A stretch of 25,474 nt of DNA from Silene noctiflora (Eukaryota; Streptophyta; Magnoliopsida; Caryophyllales; Caryophyllaceae): NCBI GenBank assembly GCA_009801015.1, contig VHZZ01001120.1, positions 131,594 to 157,067 on the forward strand. The letters run 5' to 3'. A program made the position numbers and the translations under genes. The notes under the pieces are model-generated. The model ran no database searches and was not told where the DNA came from. It worked only from the letters and a program-made list of their open reading frames with translations. How positions within the stretch are numbered: the stretch's first letter is position 1; each line of letters starts with the position of its first letter. Below, one piece after another: positions 1 to 8,903 of the stretch.

Positions 1-397
1 TTGGCAAAGTATTTCAGTTCGCTCTTTCTGGGCGAATTCACAACGAATTAGGCCGAACTGATTCGCTAACGAATTACGAATTGATACGATCGTATTGATT
101 CGCGATTCGCTAGGGAGTGGAGCGAATTCGGCAACCCTGCTATAAACTCCCAATCTTTACTGAAATTTAGGCCCTTGAAATTTTGATGAGATTTACTTTC
201 ACGTTGTGGAGCTATGGGTGCTTGGAGATGATATCAGTTCCTTTCATTTTTTACATTAGCGGTTTGCTAGTATTGGTTCCATAGGGATATCCTCAATAAC
301 TGTATAATTCAAGATGACTCACAAGGGCAATGGCTGCTTAGAAGGATTTCCTCAATGCGTCCATGGATTTCTTACTAGTTTACCCTTCTTATTACAG
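1..397. other. Intronic/upstream sequence of the PUF gene with a GAATTCG/GATTCGC-rich palindromic patch
   Basis: No exon is supported here, and the stretch most likely belongs to an intron of the Pumilio gene, ending at the splice acceptor before position 398. Positions 30-140 are rich in variants of GAATTCG and GATTCGC. They include a perfect 12-bp palindrome, ATACGATCGTAT, at 84-95, whose flanks extend it imperfectly to 26 bp. The composition looks like a transposon remnant, but I cannot assign a family. Confidence 0.4.
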
Positions 398-3061
398 GCC
401 ATTGAAGTTGTTGATCTGGACCAGCAGAAAAAGATGGTTGTGGAACTAGATGGGCACATAATGCGCTGTGTACGTGACCAAAATGGAAACCATGTGATTC
501 AAAAGTGCATTGAGTGCATTCCTGAAGATGCTATCCAATTTATCATAACAACCTTTTACGATCAAATTTTGACCTTGTCAACTCATCCATATGGGTGTCG
601 TGTCATTCAGGTGAAGCAATAAACATGTTTTGTTTTCAAATTAATATTAAATGGAGGGTGAATATGCTAAAAGTTGTCATTCTGTTTTGATGAACAGAGA
701 GTTCTGGAACACTGCCATGATCCAACAACCCAGCGTATAGTGATGGATGAGATCATGCAGTCTATTTGCATGCTGGCCCAGGACCAGTATGGAAATTATG
801 TTGTTCAGGTCTGTTCTAATAAGCTATTTTCTGAAGTAACAAAATTAGTGTGTTATCAACAGATCAAATCTGTTACCATTTGGGTTAGTTATGACAGTTT
901 TCTCACATTTGATTTGTATTTGTAAAATCCTCACATCAAAGTGGTAGAGATGGTTCATCATTAATGGCTAGAGACCTAGCGTAGTAAGTACTAATTGCAT
1001 ACATATATGTAGTGTTGAATAAAATTGGTGCCTTTGCTTAATTGCTCATGAGTTTGAAGTCCAACAATTACATTCTTTCTAATCTATGATTTTGTAGGCA
1101 ATGACGCATGCAGAATAATTGTTTGACTATGTTTGTGTCTTTGTTATCCTTGCGGGGATTTGGGGTTCATACATATTACACAATCTTGTAGCTTGTATAT
1201 TTGTACATGTCATTGACTTGTTAGATATTTACAGCATGTACTAGAGCACGGAAAGCCGCATGAACGCACTGCTATAATAAGCAAATTGACTGGGAAGATA
1301 GTCCAAATGAGTCAGCAGAAATTTGCCTCAAATGTTATAGAGAAGTGCCTTGCCTTTGGGGATGCAACAGAGCGCTCTAACATCGTGAATGAAATGCTTG
1401 GATCTAGTGATGACAATGAGCCGCTTCAGGTTTGTACCATTGAGTTCAACCATTATTTAGTTCTTATTTATATATGTAGATTTTTGAGTGTTGACTAAAA
1501 TGTCGAAACTTTCCCGAGTAATGAGCCAGGATTGCCTATTTATTGGACTCTCTCCCAGCTTCCCAGCCTCCCTTGGCTTTGTATTTGTTTGGGCTGTTTG
1601 TTCGTCACTCATGTTAGGAGCAGAGGCTCCCAAAATAACCATTAATCAAATTTGTCACCTCAAAAGCAATAGATATCCCAGAGAAGATATTTGATGAATG
1701 GCAGAGCATTCAATATTTTACCTTCCTGCTTTTCTAAACCGGAAGTTGGTCTTTTGGTCTGCTTAGTGACACCTGTTCTCTAAAATAGAGTAACAACAGT
1801 TTTTCCGAACTCGTTAGGTACAACAATTATAATCTCTCAAAGAATTTTGAACGTTTATGAATATGCAGTAGATTCTTGAATCCTATATTGACTGAAATCT
1901 AGTATTACTGTTGGGGTGACCACCTGGTTGATTTTTTGCTGAAATCGTACATTGGTTTTCCCCAAGGTGCAAGGTGGAGAAGTGGGCGCTTAGTTTTCGC
2001 TAATTATGAAGTAGACAACCAGTTTTAGGAAGGATACTTTATCGCGCTTCCGTCTCGAATGCTTTTTGGGGTTTGTCAAGCTAATTTCTTTTTGGTGCAA
2101 TTGATTTTGTTCAGGTGATGATGAAAGACCAGTTTGCAAACTATGTTGTACAGAAAGTGCTGGAAACTTGCGATGACCAGCAGCTTGAGGTTATCCTCTC
2201 ACGAATAAAAAACCATTTGACAGCACTGAAGAAGTATACCTATGGAAAGCATATTGTTGCTCGTGTAGAGAAACTTGTTGCTGCTGGAGGTAATTGCATT
2301 TGTATTATTTATGTGCAGTTGGTACTGTTTTGTACCGCCTTTGTTCACTTGACAAAAGTTTCCAAGAGAAAATTGGGGACCATGATTATATGAAAATGTT
2401 ATATCTAATTCAAAATAAATATGTAGTGAATGTCCTATAAAACGCAAATATAGTAAAATCCAAATGAATAGACAATTTGCTTGTCAATTAGCCTGGACCT
2501 CAAAGTCTCAAACTTAGATTTTTCATCATTGTTACTACTCATGTGGAAGCCTAGACGGCTATGTTTTTTGGGTTTAATGAGAGCTACAAGGGTGCTTATT
2601 GATATTAATGGGATTCAAACCCAACTCTTGGCCAGGACATTGTTTGTTACTGTTTACCTTATGTCAAATAATAGTGCTATAATATTGCTGTAGATGATTC
2701 ACTCATTGAAGTTGTTTATAATACTTCAAAAAATTGTCCAAAAATTCTAAAATTTCTAAAAATTGGTACTCTATATTCCACTGGAGCTTCCATACTCTTC
2801 AAATTATCAAGAGGAGAAATTTGATTGGTGCAAAGATTCCAGTGGAACGAAGGGAGTACGAGGAAAATGGTCAAAGTTGAAATGAGCTGCTGAGCAAAAT
2901 CAAATGGGGAGAATAAGTTTGGATTGGATGTTGTAATAAAATTCCGCCAACATGTTTTAATATTGTTGTCATTATATTTGCTACTTGGCTATCTTGCAGA
3001 GAGGAGAATCAGTTTGCAGACTCCTGGATACCCAGCCCCGGCCCCAGCCACAATGGCATAG
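398..3061 (+). CDS. Pumilio (PUF) family RNA-binding protein, C-terminal five exons
   Basis: Exons are 398-610, 698-808, 1235-1429, 2115-2289 and 3000-3061. All junctions are GT-AG and the reading frame stays open to a TAG stop, giving 251 residues. The exons encode the end of PUF repeat 3 and repeats 4 to 8. The base-reading helices are NHVIQKCIE (R4), CRVIQRVLE (R5), NYVVQHVLE (R6), SNVIEKCLA (R7) and NYVVQKVLE (R8), followed by the C-terminal helix [14 protein letters not shown]. Several introns split the repeats just after the VIQ/VVQ residue. PUF proteins bind UGUA-type motifs in mRNA 3'UTRs and repress or destabilise the transcript in the cytoplasm. The R8-R5 residues (NQ, SE, NQ, CQ) match the usual code for UGUA. 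The tail after the repeats is short and Pro/Ala-rich. The N-terminal part and the start codon lie left of the window. Family assignment is firm; the exact APUM orthologue is not. Confidence 0.95.
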
Positions 3062-3684
3062 AAGTGAAAGACGTTGTACAGCTAACTGAGGCTAGTTTGA
3101 GTGTGGCTCTCTACCCTTCGCTTTCCTTTCCTTTATGCCTACTATGGCTCCTGTCTATTTATTTAGGTTGGACGCGAGCTAAACGTGAAATAAAAGTTTG
3201 TTGCTTGTACTTGAGAACATGTAAATTAGTAGGGTTTTTTTCGAGGATATAATACCTAGAACCAGCTTTAGGTTTTGAGAGGCTCAAATGGTACAAGAGG
3301 TACCCGGATGCCCCCTTGCAGAGAAAGAAGAGACTAAATTTACTGTACAAGTTCTGAGGGTGTATAGAGAAAATGTTGGGAGGTTAGTGAAAATTGTGAC
3401 TTGTGACTGTACAAAATGTTGCTTGCTGGAGAAAGAGTGAGCCTTTGATGTTTAGGGTTAAGAGGCTATAAGTTTTCCCTTGCGTGTACCGGATTGACAA
3501 TTTTATCTTTGAAAGAACAATTTCCTCTTCACTTTGATGTTATTGTATTTCTGCTTTTATTAATGGCTTTAAACTTTAGTTGTTTAAAACTAAACTCAAC
3601 TTTGGATGGTGAATGTCACTGGCAAATGCAGAAGATTTTATTTCTGCTGTCTAGTTTTACCGGGTATATTTTAAAGGGGTGTTG
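3062..3684. other. 3' flank of the PUF gene
   Basis: This AT-rich stretch follows the stop codon and should hold the 3'UTR and cleavage site of the PUF gene. An AATAAA signal is present near 3190. No protein-coding or RNA gene is recognisable. Confidence 0.4.
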
Positions 3685-4397
3685 ATTTTCGCAGTAGACA
3701 TTTTACTCATCACAGTATGCTTATGACAATTTTACCCCTCTTATTTCTCCATCTCATTTCTCTCTCATTTTTTTCATCACTCATCGTTCTACACCTTTGC
3801 CATCATCATCTAGATTACCAAAGGGCCAATGTCATTGAACTACTAATCAAAATCACCAAACATTAATTGTGTAATTGTGTTATTTATAGTGAAACATGAA
3901 CTCGTGATATATGCTTACCCTAATTCTATGTTTTCTCGTACATCTCCTAATTGTATTTCTAATTTTATCGATCTCTTCAAAATTTTATGTCTAATTTGGT
4001 GGGTAGTATTATAGTAGTACATATTAGTTCAAGTAAACTATTTAGAAAGACCATTGTCGAAGGATGACATGAAGCTTCGTCGTCGTCGACATCGGGTGAG
4101 GCGACTTTGAGAATATGCTAGAGAGACAATGAAAAGGGTTGCTTATTGGCGAAAGGGATTGTCGACGGCGATCGTCCGAGTGGCTGGTGACTGCGACGGA
4201 TAATAGTGGTTGGACTTGGTGGTGGGGTGGACGGGAGTGGTGGTTGGACTGGTTGGTAAGGTGTATTTGGATATTGTACAGCGTTTTTTTTCTTGTCTTC
4301 GATGTAGAGGTAGTACATTAGTTTTATGTTAGGGGTATCTAAGTGGAAATTAGTAGGCAAAATGTACTGAAATGAGTAAAAAATGTACTGCGAAAAT
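3685..4397. mobile_element. Non-autonomous DNA transposon with ~33-bp terminal inverted repeats
   Basis: Left arm 3685-3717 and right arm 4365-4397 (reverse complement) match at 28 of 33 positions, beginning with ATTTTCGCAGTA on both sides. Pairing continues weakly inward, where ACCCCTC-like sequence near 3735 faces GGGGTATC near 4333. The 713-bp element has no open frame resembling a transposase. Its right-centre (about 4060-4260) is GC- and CpG-rich, unlike the surrounding AT-rich DNA. I could not identify a clean target-site duplication, so the superfamily (Mutator-like or hAT-like) is open. Confidence 0.65.
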
Positions 4398-4734
4398 AAA
4401 TTACGATTTTAAAGATTGCAAATGCAAAATTTTTTACTAGTAAATACTCCGTATTAATTTTGTAAAACACTAAAACTAGATCATCTGAACCGAATACCTT
4501 GATGCCTACTAGATGGATGCATTTCGGAAGGTGTTGCTAGCGTAGTGTTATGTTTTCTAACCCTGGATTGATTTTGATTAGTCTGAAAAACCGCTCATTA
4601 AGTTATGTGTTTTCATAAATACGCCATGCTACTGATGTTTGTTCTTCATTATTCAGCTATTTTTCTTCGATTTTTACAATTTGTTTCGAAAGTTTTTCAG
4701 GGGAGGTATAGTTCTCGACACAATTTCTTTCTTA

Positions 4735-4860
4735 GAGTCGTACGGAAACACTCTCTTTGTTTAGGTAAAGTAAGGGAAAGGTTGTGTATTCGATCCCTTT
4801 CCCCCGCAGTTTGTGGGAGTCATTAGGTCATTGAAGTAATGCTATTGTATTCAAGAGGAT
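4735..4860 (+). mobile_element. Degenerate SINE, 3' part (Au-SINE-like)
   Basis: The order of motifs matches the 3' body of plant Au-type SINEs as I know them: GGAAACACTCTCTTTG, a GGTAAAG..AAGG stretch, a GTGTATTCGATCCCTTTCC stretch, TTTGTGGGAGTCATTAGG, and a tail near AATGCTATTGTATT in place of the usual GTTGTTGTT run. The tRNA-like 5' half with A and B boxes is not recognisable, so this is an old or truncated copy. The left limit is approximate. Confidence 0.6.
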
Positions 4861-5690
4861 ACATATACTTTTGACTACTAATGTAGTAATGTGCAGAGAT
4901 AACAAGAAGGAAAAAAAGATGGGCATCACGCATTAGCTTTTACTTTTGATGCGAAACCCCAAATTAAGTATAAGTTCAACATACCTTTACGAGTTCTTCG
5001 TTTACAAGCAAATGATCATCATAGGAAATTAGGAGCCCAAATTTATAAAGAATTTCTGTACGAGTCTGAAAACTACTACTAATGTTTTCCTCCTCTCAAG
5101 CTTTTCTTTTTTACTATTTCCCACTTTCCATCAATTAGCAAAGACTTGTTAATTTAAAAAATAAAAAGTTTACATTAACAACTTAGATTAAAGAAAAAAA
5201 AAGACCAAAAATTGAATTAATGAATAAATGAATTTTTATATTATTATTAAGTGAAAATTAATAACAATGATTGAAATTAGGATATAAATGATAATTAAGA
5301 GCAAAAAAAACTTTAATCAGTACGTAATAATTTTGTGTTCGAGCTCTTATCATATCCTTTATCTCAACGAGACTAACACAACCACTAAAAAACAGAGAAA
5401 TAGTCAGTTTGTATTACATGAATTGACATTGGCTGGTTCGTGTTACACAAACTAGCATGGGTCATATCATGCTGGCCTTGGTTGAATTTGATTTAATCCA
5501 TCCGACTCTATATGACTCTAGCCTAATGTTTATTGTTGTTACAAAAACTTGAAAATAATAGATAAAAACAAAGTTAAACATTCTTGTAAATCTAAAGAGA
5601 CCCAACTGAAGCTGATCCGATCAGATTGACCGGTTTGTCTGAGACTTAGTTGCGACAAAGTTATTAATAGCAATGAATTTAACAAAGTTG
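4861..5690. other. AT-rich intergenic stretch, no gene seen
   Basis: No coding region, RNA gene or clear transposon structure was found. The sequence is AT-rich, with poly-A runs around 5160-5300, and looks like ordinary spacer plus degraded repeats. The promoter of the LUX-like gene probably begins toward its right end. Confidence 0.4.
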
Positions 5691-5701
5691 AAGAAGTGGG
5701 C

Positions 5702-5709
5702 AGATATTT
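5702..5709 (-). promoter_or_regulatory. Evening-element-like site (AAATATCT on the minus strand)
   Basis: AGATATTT on the plus strand is the reverse complement of AAATATCT, the core shared by the evening element and CCA1/LHY-bound sites. It lies about 670 bp upstream of the LUX-like ATG. Arabidopsis LUX is a known target of CCA1/LHY through evening elements, so the position is sensible, but a single 8-mer can occur by chance. Confidence 0.4.
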
Positions 5710-5770
5710 ACAGTAGTAGTAGTACTAGGATCTGACGAGGAAATCGCCCATTTTTAAGGTGACATACTTC

Positions 5771-5776
5771 CACGTG
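5771..5776. promoter_or_regulatory. G-box (CACGTG)
   Basis: A perfect palindromic G-box in the context TTCCACGTGATG lies 62 bp downstream of the evening-element-like site and about 600 bp upstream of the LUX-like start codon. G-boxes bind bHLH (PIF) and bZIP (HY5-type) factors in light- and clock-controlled plant promoters. Function here is inferred from position. Confidence 0.45.
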
Positions 5777-5804
5777 ATGTCCCTCTCCTTAGATTTCTGC
5801 TTCT

Positions 5805-5848
5805 CTCTCTTTCTCTTCTCTTCTCTTCTCTTCTCTTTTCTTTCTTCC
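5805..5848 (+). repeat. Pyrimidine-rich (TTCTC)n microsatellite in the leader/promoter
   Basis: About eight CT-rich pentamer-like units run through this stretch. CT-rich patches of this kind are common around transcription starts and in 5'UTRs of plant genes, so it may mark the start region of the LUX-like transcript. Confidence 0.6.
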
Positions 5849-5965
5849 CAATATTTCCCTTAAACTAACAATTTAACTGTTTAATTCCCCACATTTAATA
5901 CACCTACTCTACTCCGATCACATCTTCCCCAACTTTGACAAATAAAACCCAATCATATCTCCCAC

Positions 5966-6373
5966 AATTTTGAGCTTTTTTGGGTTAAATTTCACTTGAT
6001 TTGGGTATTTCACCTTTTTTTTTGTCGAAATCTGTACAAATTAAGTAGGCAATCTAGGAAAAACCCACTCCTTTTCAGTTTCCCTGAAAAAAAAATCCAA
6101 TAATTTCTGTCACTATCTTGAGTTTTGATTGCGTTAAATCTCCTTTGATTTGGGTATTTGACCTTTTTTTTTTTGCTTCCAAATCTGTAAAAAAATAACT
6201 GTGTAATCTAGGAATAAATCACTCTTTTTCAATTATTTTGATAAAACCCCAATAATTTTGATCTAGGAATAACTGGGTATTTGGGGATTTTACCCTCATT
6301 TTTTTTTTAGTATTTTTGGTTGGAAATCTTGAATAAATTTGTGGGAAATCTAGGGATAATTAGGAGAAGAATA
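5966..6373 (+). repeat. Imperfect tandem modules in the leader of the LUX-like gene
   Basis: Three diverged copies of one module occur in order. The phrase GATTTGGGTATTTNACC begins at 5998 and again at 6147 (149 bp apart), and a related CTGGGTATTTGGGGATTTTACC-like phrase begins near 6273. Each is followed by a T-run, an AAATCT phrase and ATCTAGGAAAAA/ATCTAGGAATAA/ATCTAGGGATAA. The last module runs into the start codon at 6374. The T-runs ending in TTTTAG at about 6301-6310 also make a plausible splice acceptor, so part of this leader could be a 5'UTR intron. Confidence 0.7.
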
Positions 6374-7168
6374 ATGGAAGATCAATGGGAAATGGGATTA
6401 CCATCAATTGAAGATCTAACCCCATTATCACAATCTTTGATTTCCCCAGAATTAGCTTCTGCATTTGGGATTACCCCAGATAATTTTCGAGCTTCGATTG
6501 ATCTAAACAGAGTAACGCACGACACGTGTTCGACGTTATTCCCCAAAGAAGACAGCTTTGATGCAATGAATTTAAGGTTGTTTTCTGGGAGGAGTGACTT
6601 GGATAGTGCTGGGAAGCTGAAAAGGGGTGATTCATTTGTACCCGAAGAGATGAATTCCGGGTCCAAAGATTCGAGTGGGGACGAAAATGGTCTTAATCGG
6701 GCTATGAAAAGGCCTAGGTTGGTTTGGACTCCTCAACTTCATAAGAGGTTTGTGGATGTAATTGAGCATTTGGGGATCGATAAGGCGGTTCCAAAAACGA
6801 TAATGGAGATGATGAATGTGGAGGGATTGACCCGGGAGAACGTGGCTAGTCATTTGCAAAAGTATAGGCTTTATTTGAAGAGGGTTGAGGGTTTAGCCAA
6901 TGAGGGTAATTCTAATCCTAGAAGGGCACCACCCTCTTTTTTTGACTGTGATGGGTTTGGGCCGGTTTCAACTCCAATGCCGATGCCATTGCCACCTCAG
7001 TTGATGCCAATTCCGATGGCTGGACCGCCTCTCGGACCTTATGGTGGTGCTGGTGGGTATGGGCATTTGGGTTTGGCCATGGGTGACAATAGTTCTGTCC
7101 AACCTGGATATAACTGTGGGCTGGAATCTGGGGCATTCAACATGTTTTGGAATCGACAGCGAGGGTGA
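6374..7168 (+). CDS. LUX: LUX ARRHYTHMO/PCL1-like GARP (G2-like MYB) transcription factor
   Basis: This intronless frame encodes 264 residues. The GARP DNA-binding domain covers about residues 112-170, from KRPRLVWTPQLHKRF through the helix ending SHLQKYRLYLKR. The N-terminal WEMGLPSIEDLTPLSQSLI (residues 5-23) and the following FGITP match the conserved N-terminus of LUX/PCL1. A Pro/Met-rich segment at about 200-225 matches the PVPVP..MVPIP region of LUX. LUX forms the evening complex with ELF3 and ELF4 in the nucleus and represses PRR and growth genes at dusk. I chose ATG 6374 because the frame upstream (from 6320) has only a TTG start and no similarity. The domain differs from Arabidopsis LUX at several positions (VIEHLGIDKAVPKTIMEMM). 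The closest alternatives are the paralogues BOA/NOX or MYBC1, but the N-terminus favours LUX. Confidence 0.9.
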   Translation: MEDQWEMGLPSIEDLTPLSQSLISPELASAFGITPDNFRASIDLNRVTHDTCSTLFPKEDSFDAMNLRLFSGRSDLDSAGKLKRGDSFVPEEMNSGSKDSSGDENGLNRAMKRPRLVWTPQLHKRFVDVIEHLGIDKAVPKTIMEMMNVEGLTRENVASHLQKYRLYLKRVEGLANEGNSNPRRAPPSFFDCDGFGPVSTPMPMPLPPQLMPIPMAGPPLGPYGGAGGYGHLGLAMGDNSSVQPGYNCGLESGAFNMFWNRQRG

Positions 7169-7945
7169 TGGGTTTGGAATCGACAGCCAACAAAAAATAA
7201 ATTGGTGGGTTAGTGTCAGGATCTTTGTTTGTTATTCTTGTCACTAGGTACCCACAATTCTGAATAAGCAAGATTGAAATTTGGAGCACATATAATGCAA
7301 TTTGTTTGTATTGATGAAAAGGTCTCATATATGGTTCTCTTTTCCGAATTTTCCCTGATCTTGTAGTACTTGTTGATTTCTACTGTTTCTCTGTGTATGT
7401 TAGCTCTGTGAAACCCAGTTAATCAGTAATTTCTGTATCTAAATTCGACCACTTGTGTTACTATAATACTATCTCATTGAAATATAGTAGAAATATTGTC
7501 TGTGAAACACACTCCCATGATTGAAACATACTCCCTTGAGTATGGCGAGATGATGATCATTTATACGAGTATGATGAATAAGGTAGTCGTATGATATTTT
7601 ATGTGAGTATGGTGATACTGAAACACATAACTCGCTGTCATTTTCCTTGCGGAGTATCTATCTTTTTTTCTTTTCTCGACTTGTTGAAGCAATTTCCATG
7701 TTTAGCTGATTTCATGGGCTACACAGTTAGTCATGTGTTAATCATGTTCACCTTCATTGAGTGAATACCCATGATAAAGCAAAGATAATCGGAAAGGAAA
7801 ATGAGAAAACTAATTTAACTAAAATTGATTTATTCCAATATCCAATTTGATAAGAATTACAGTACCATTCTAAGAAAAATCCCTCAAAACTCAAAGACAA
7901 ACTATGCCAAAATATAAGAAAACTAACAACATGTGATGCATAAAA
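7169..7945. other. Convergent 3' flanks of the LUX-like and thaumatin-like genes
   Basis: This 777-bp spacer holds the 3'UTRs of two convergent genes. A 15-bp string, TTTGGAATCGACAGC, at 7146-7160 (the end of the LUX-like frame) is repeated at 7173-7187 just past its stop. No other gene is seen. Confidence 0.5.
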
Positions 7946-8903
7946 TCAAGTAGAAGGGCAGAATGTAATGACATACCTAGGAGCACTACAAGTTTTAAGG
8001 CCAGTAGCCTCATCATAGGGGTGACTATAAGCCCTCGGACAAACCATCTTAAATAACTTTCCAAACACGGTCGGCTGACACTTTTCCCCGACATAATCCC
8101 CAGTACAACAATACATTGGCAAACCAGTCGCCAAACAAGGGCTCTTGCATCCCACAACCATCCCTTTTTCCTTCACCTCCAAGCTTGATGGGCAACAAAC
8201 GTTCAAGTTCATTTCACACGCCGCCACCCCACAACCATCACCATCATCTTGTCTGTCGCCAAGAGGGATCACCGAGATGGGAAGGTTAAACCCGTCAACC
8301 AAGCTGACATCGTAATAGTGTTGAGGGGATGTTGGGGTCCCAAAGGTCATTTCTACCAGTGTGGCAGGTGGTTTTCCACCAAGACCCTTGCATTGCAGGA
8401 GCCCGCCACAGTCTCCTGTTTGACATGCACCAAGGCCGGTAGGATGGTCGAATGTGCAACCTTGTCTAGCCCATATTCTTCCTGACCAATTCTGTGAGAC
8501 GTGTAGGACTCGTCTTTGGCCTGATTTAAGTAAAAAGCCGCCTCCTAGAGGTGTTTCTTGACCTGCTGTTGCCAGGATTCCTGGCCAAACGTTGTAATTG
8601 CAGTTGTTCGTTACCATCAGTTGTACCCCATCTGTAACAAAACAGAAATAATAAAAAAAAAGACATCAATATAAATACGTGTTAATATAGCCCTACGCTA
8701 CACGAATGTTAATATATAGCCATTCATCATTTGCGAAGTAAATTGCTTTCTTTTTTGAATGATATTCTGCTGTCTTCTCTGTCGTAAAACGATTTTACAT
8801 ACAAAATTACAAACGAGAATTGAAAGAGAGTATGGGTGCGAGAACCTGTTAGGGAAAAGCAGAAGCAGCAGAAGAGTATCAGGAGATGCAGAAAAGATGA
8901 CAT
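7946..8903 (-). CDS. Thaumatin-like protein (PR-5 family), secreted
   Basis: Two exons on the minus strand, 8903-8846 and 8631-7946, are joined across a 214-bp GT-AG phase-1 intron and give 247 residues. Exon 1 encodes only a signal peptide, MSSFLHLLILFCCFCFSLT. The mature part begins near DGVQLMVTNNCNYNVWPG. The thaumatin signature GLGACQTGDCGGLLQC lies at about residues 85-100. The REDDD cleft residues are visible as R71, E113, D127, D132 and D226. The protein ends ITFCPST without a GPI or long C-terminal tail, so it is a typical large-type apoplastic TLP. These proteins are linked to antifungal defence and beta-glucan binding. There are 17 cysteines in the mature part instead of 16; the extra one is in NVCCP (165-166). 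An internal ATG at 8617 would lose the signal peptide and is unlikely to be the true start. Confidence 0.93.

Noticed and set aside
3062-3500. Pumilio-binding element (UGUANAUA) in the PUF gene's own 3' flank, suggesting autoregulation
   Set aside because: Only near matches such as TGTAAATT (near 3220) and TGTACAAA were found; none fits the full consensus.
4780-4805. tRNA-like B box (ATTCGATCCC)
   Set aside because: It lies within the SINE 3' body, and no acceptor stem or anticodon arm can be folded around it.
6320-6373. N-terminal extension of the LUX-like frame starting at TTG 6320
   Set aside because: It has no ATG and no similarity to the family. The conserved N-terminus begins right after ATG 6374, and the upstream part belongs to the repeated leader modules.
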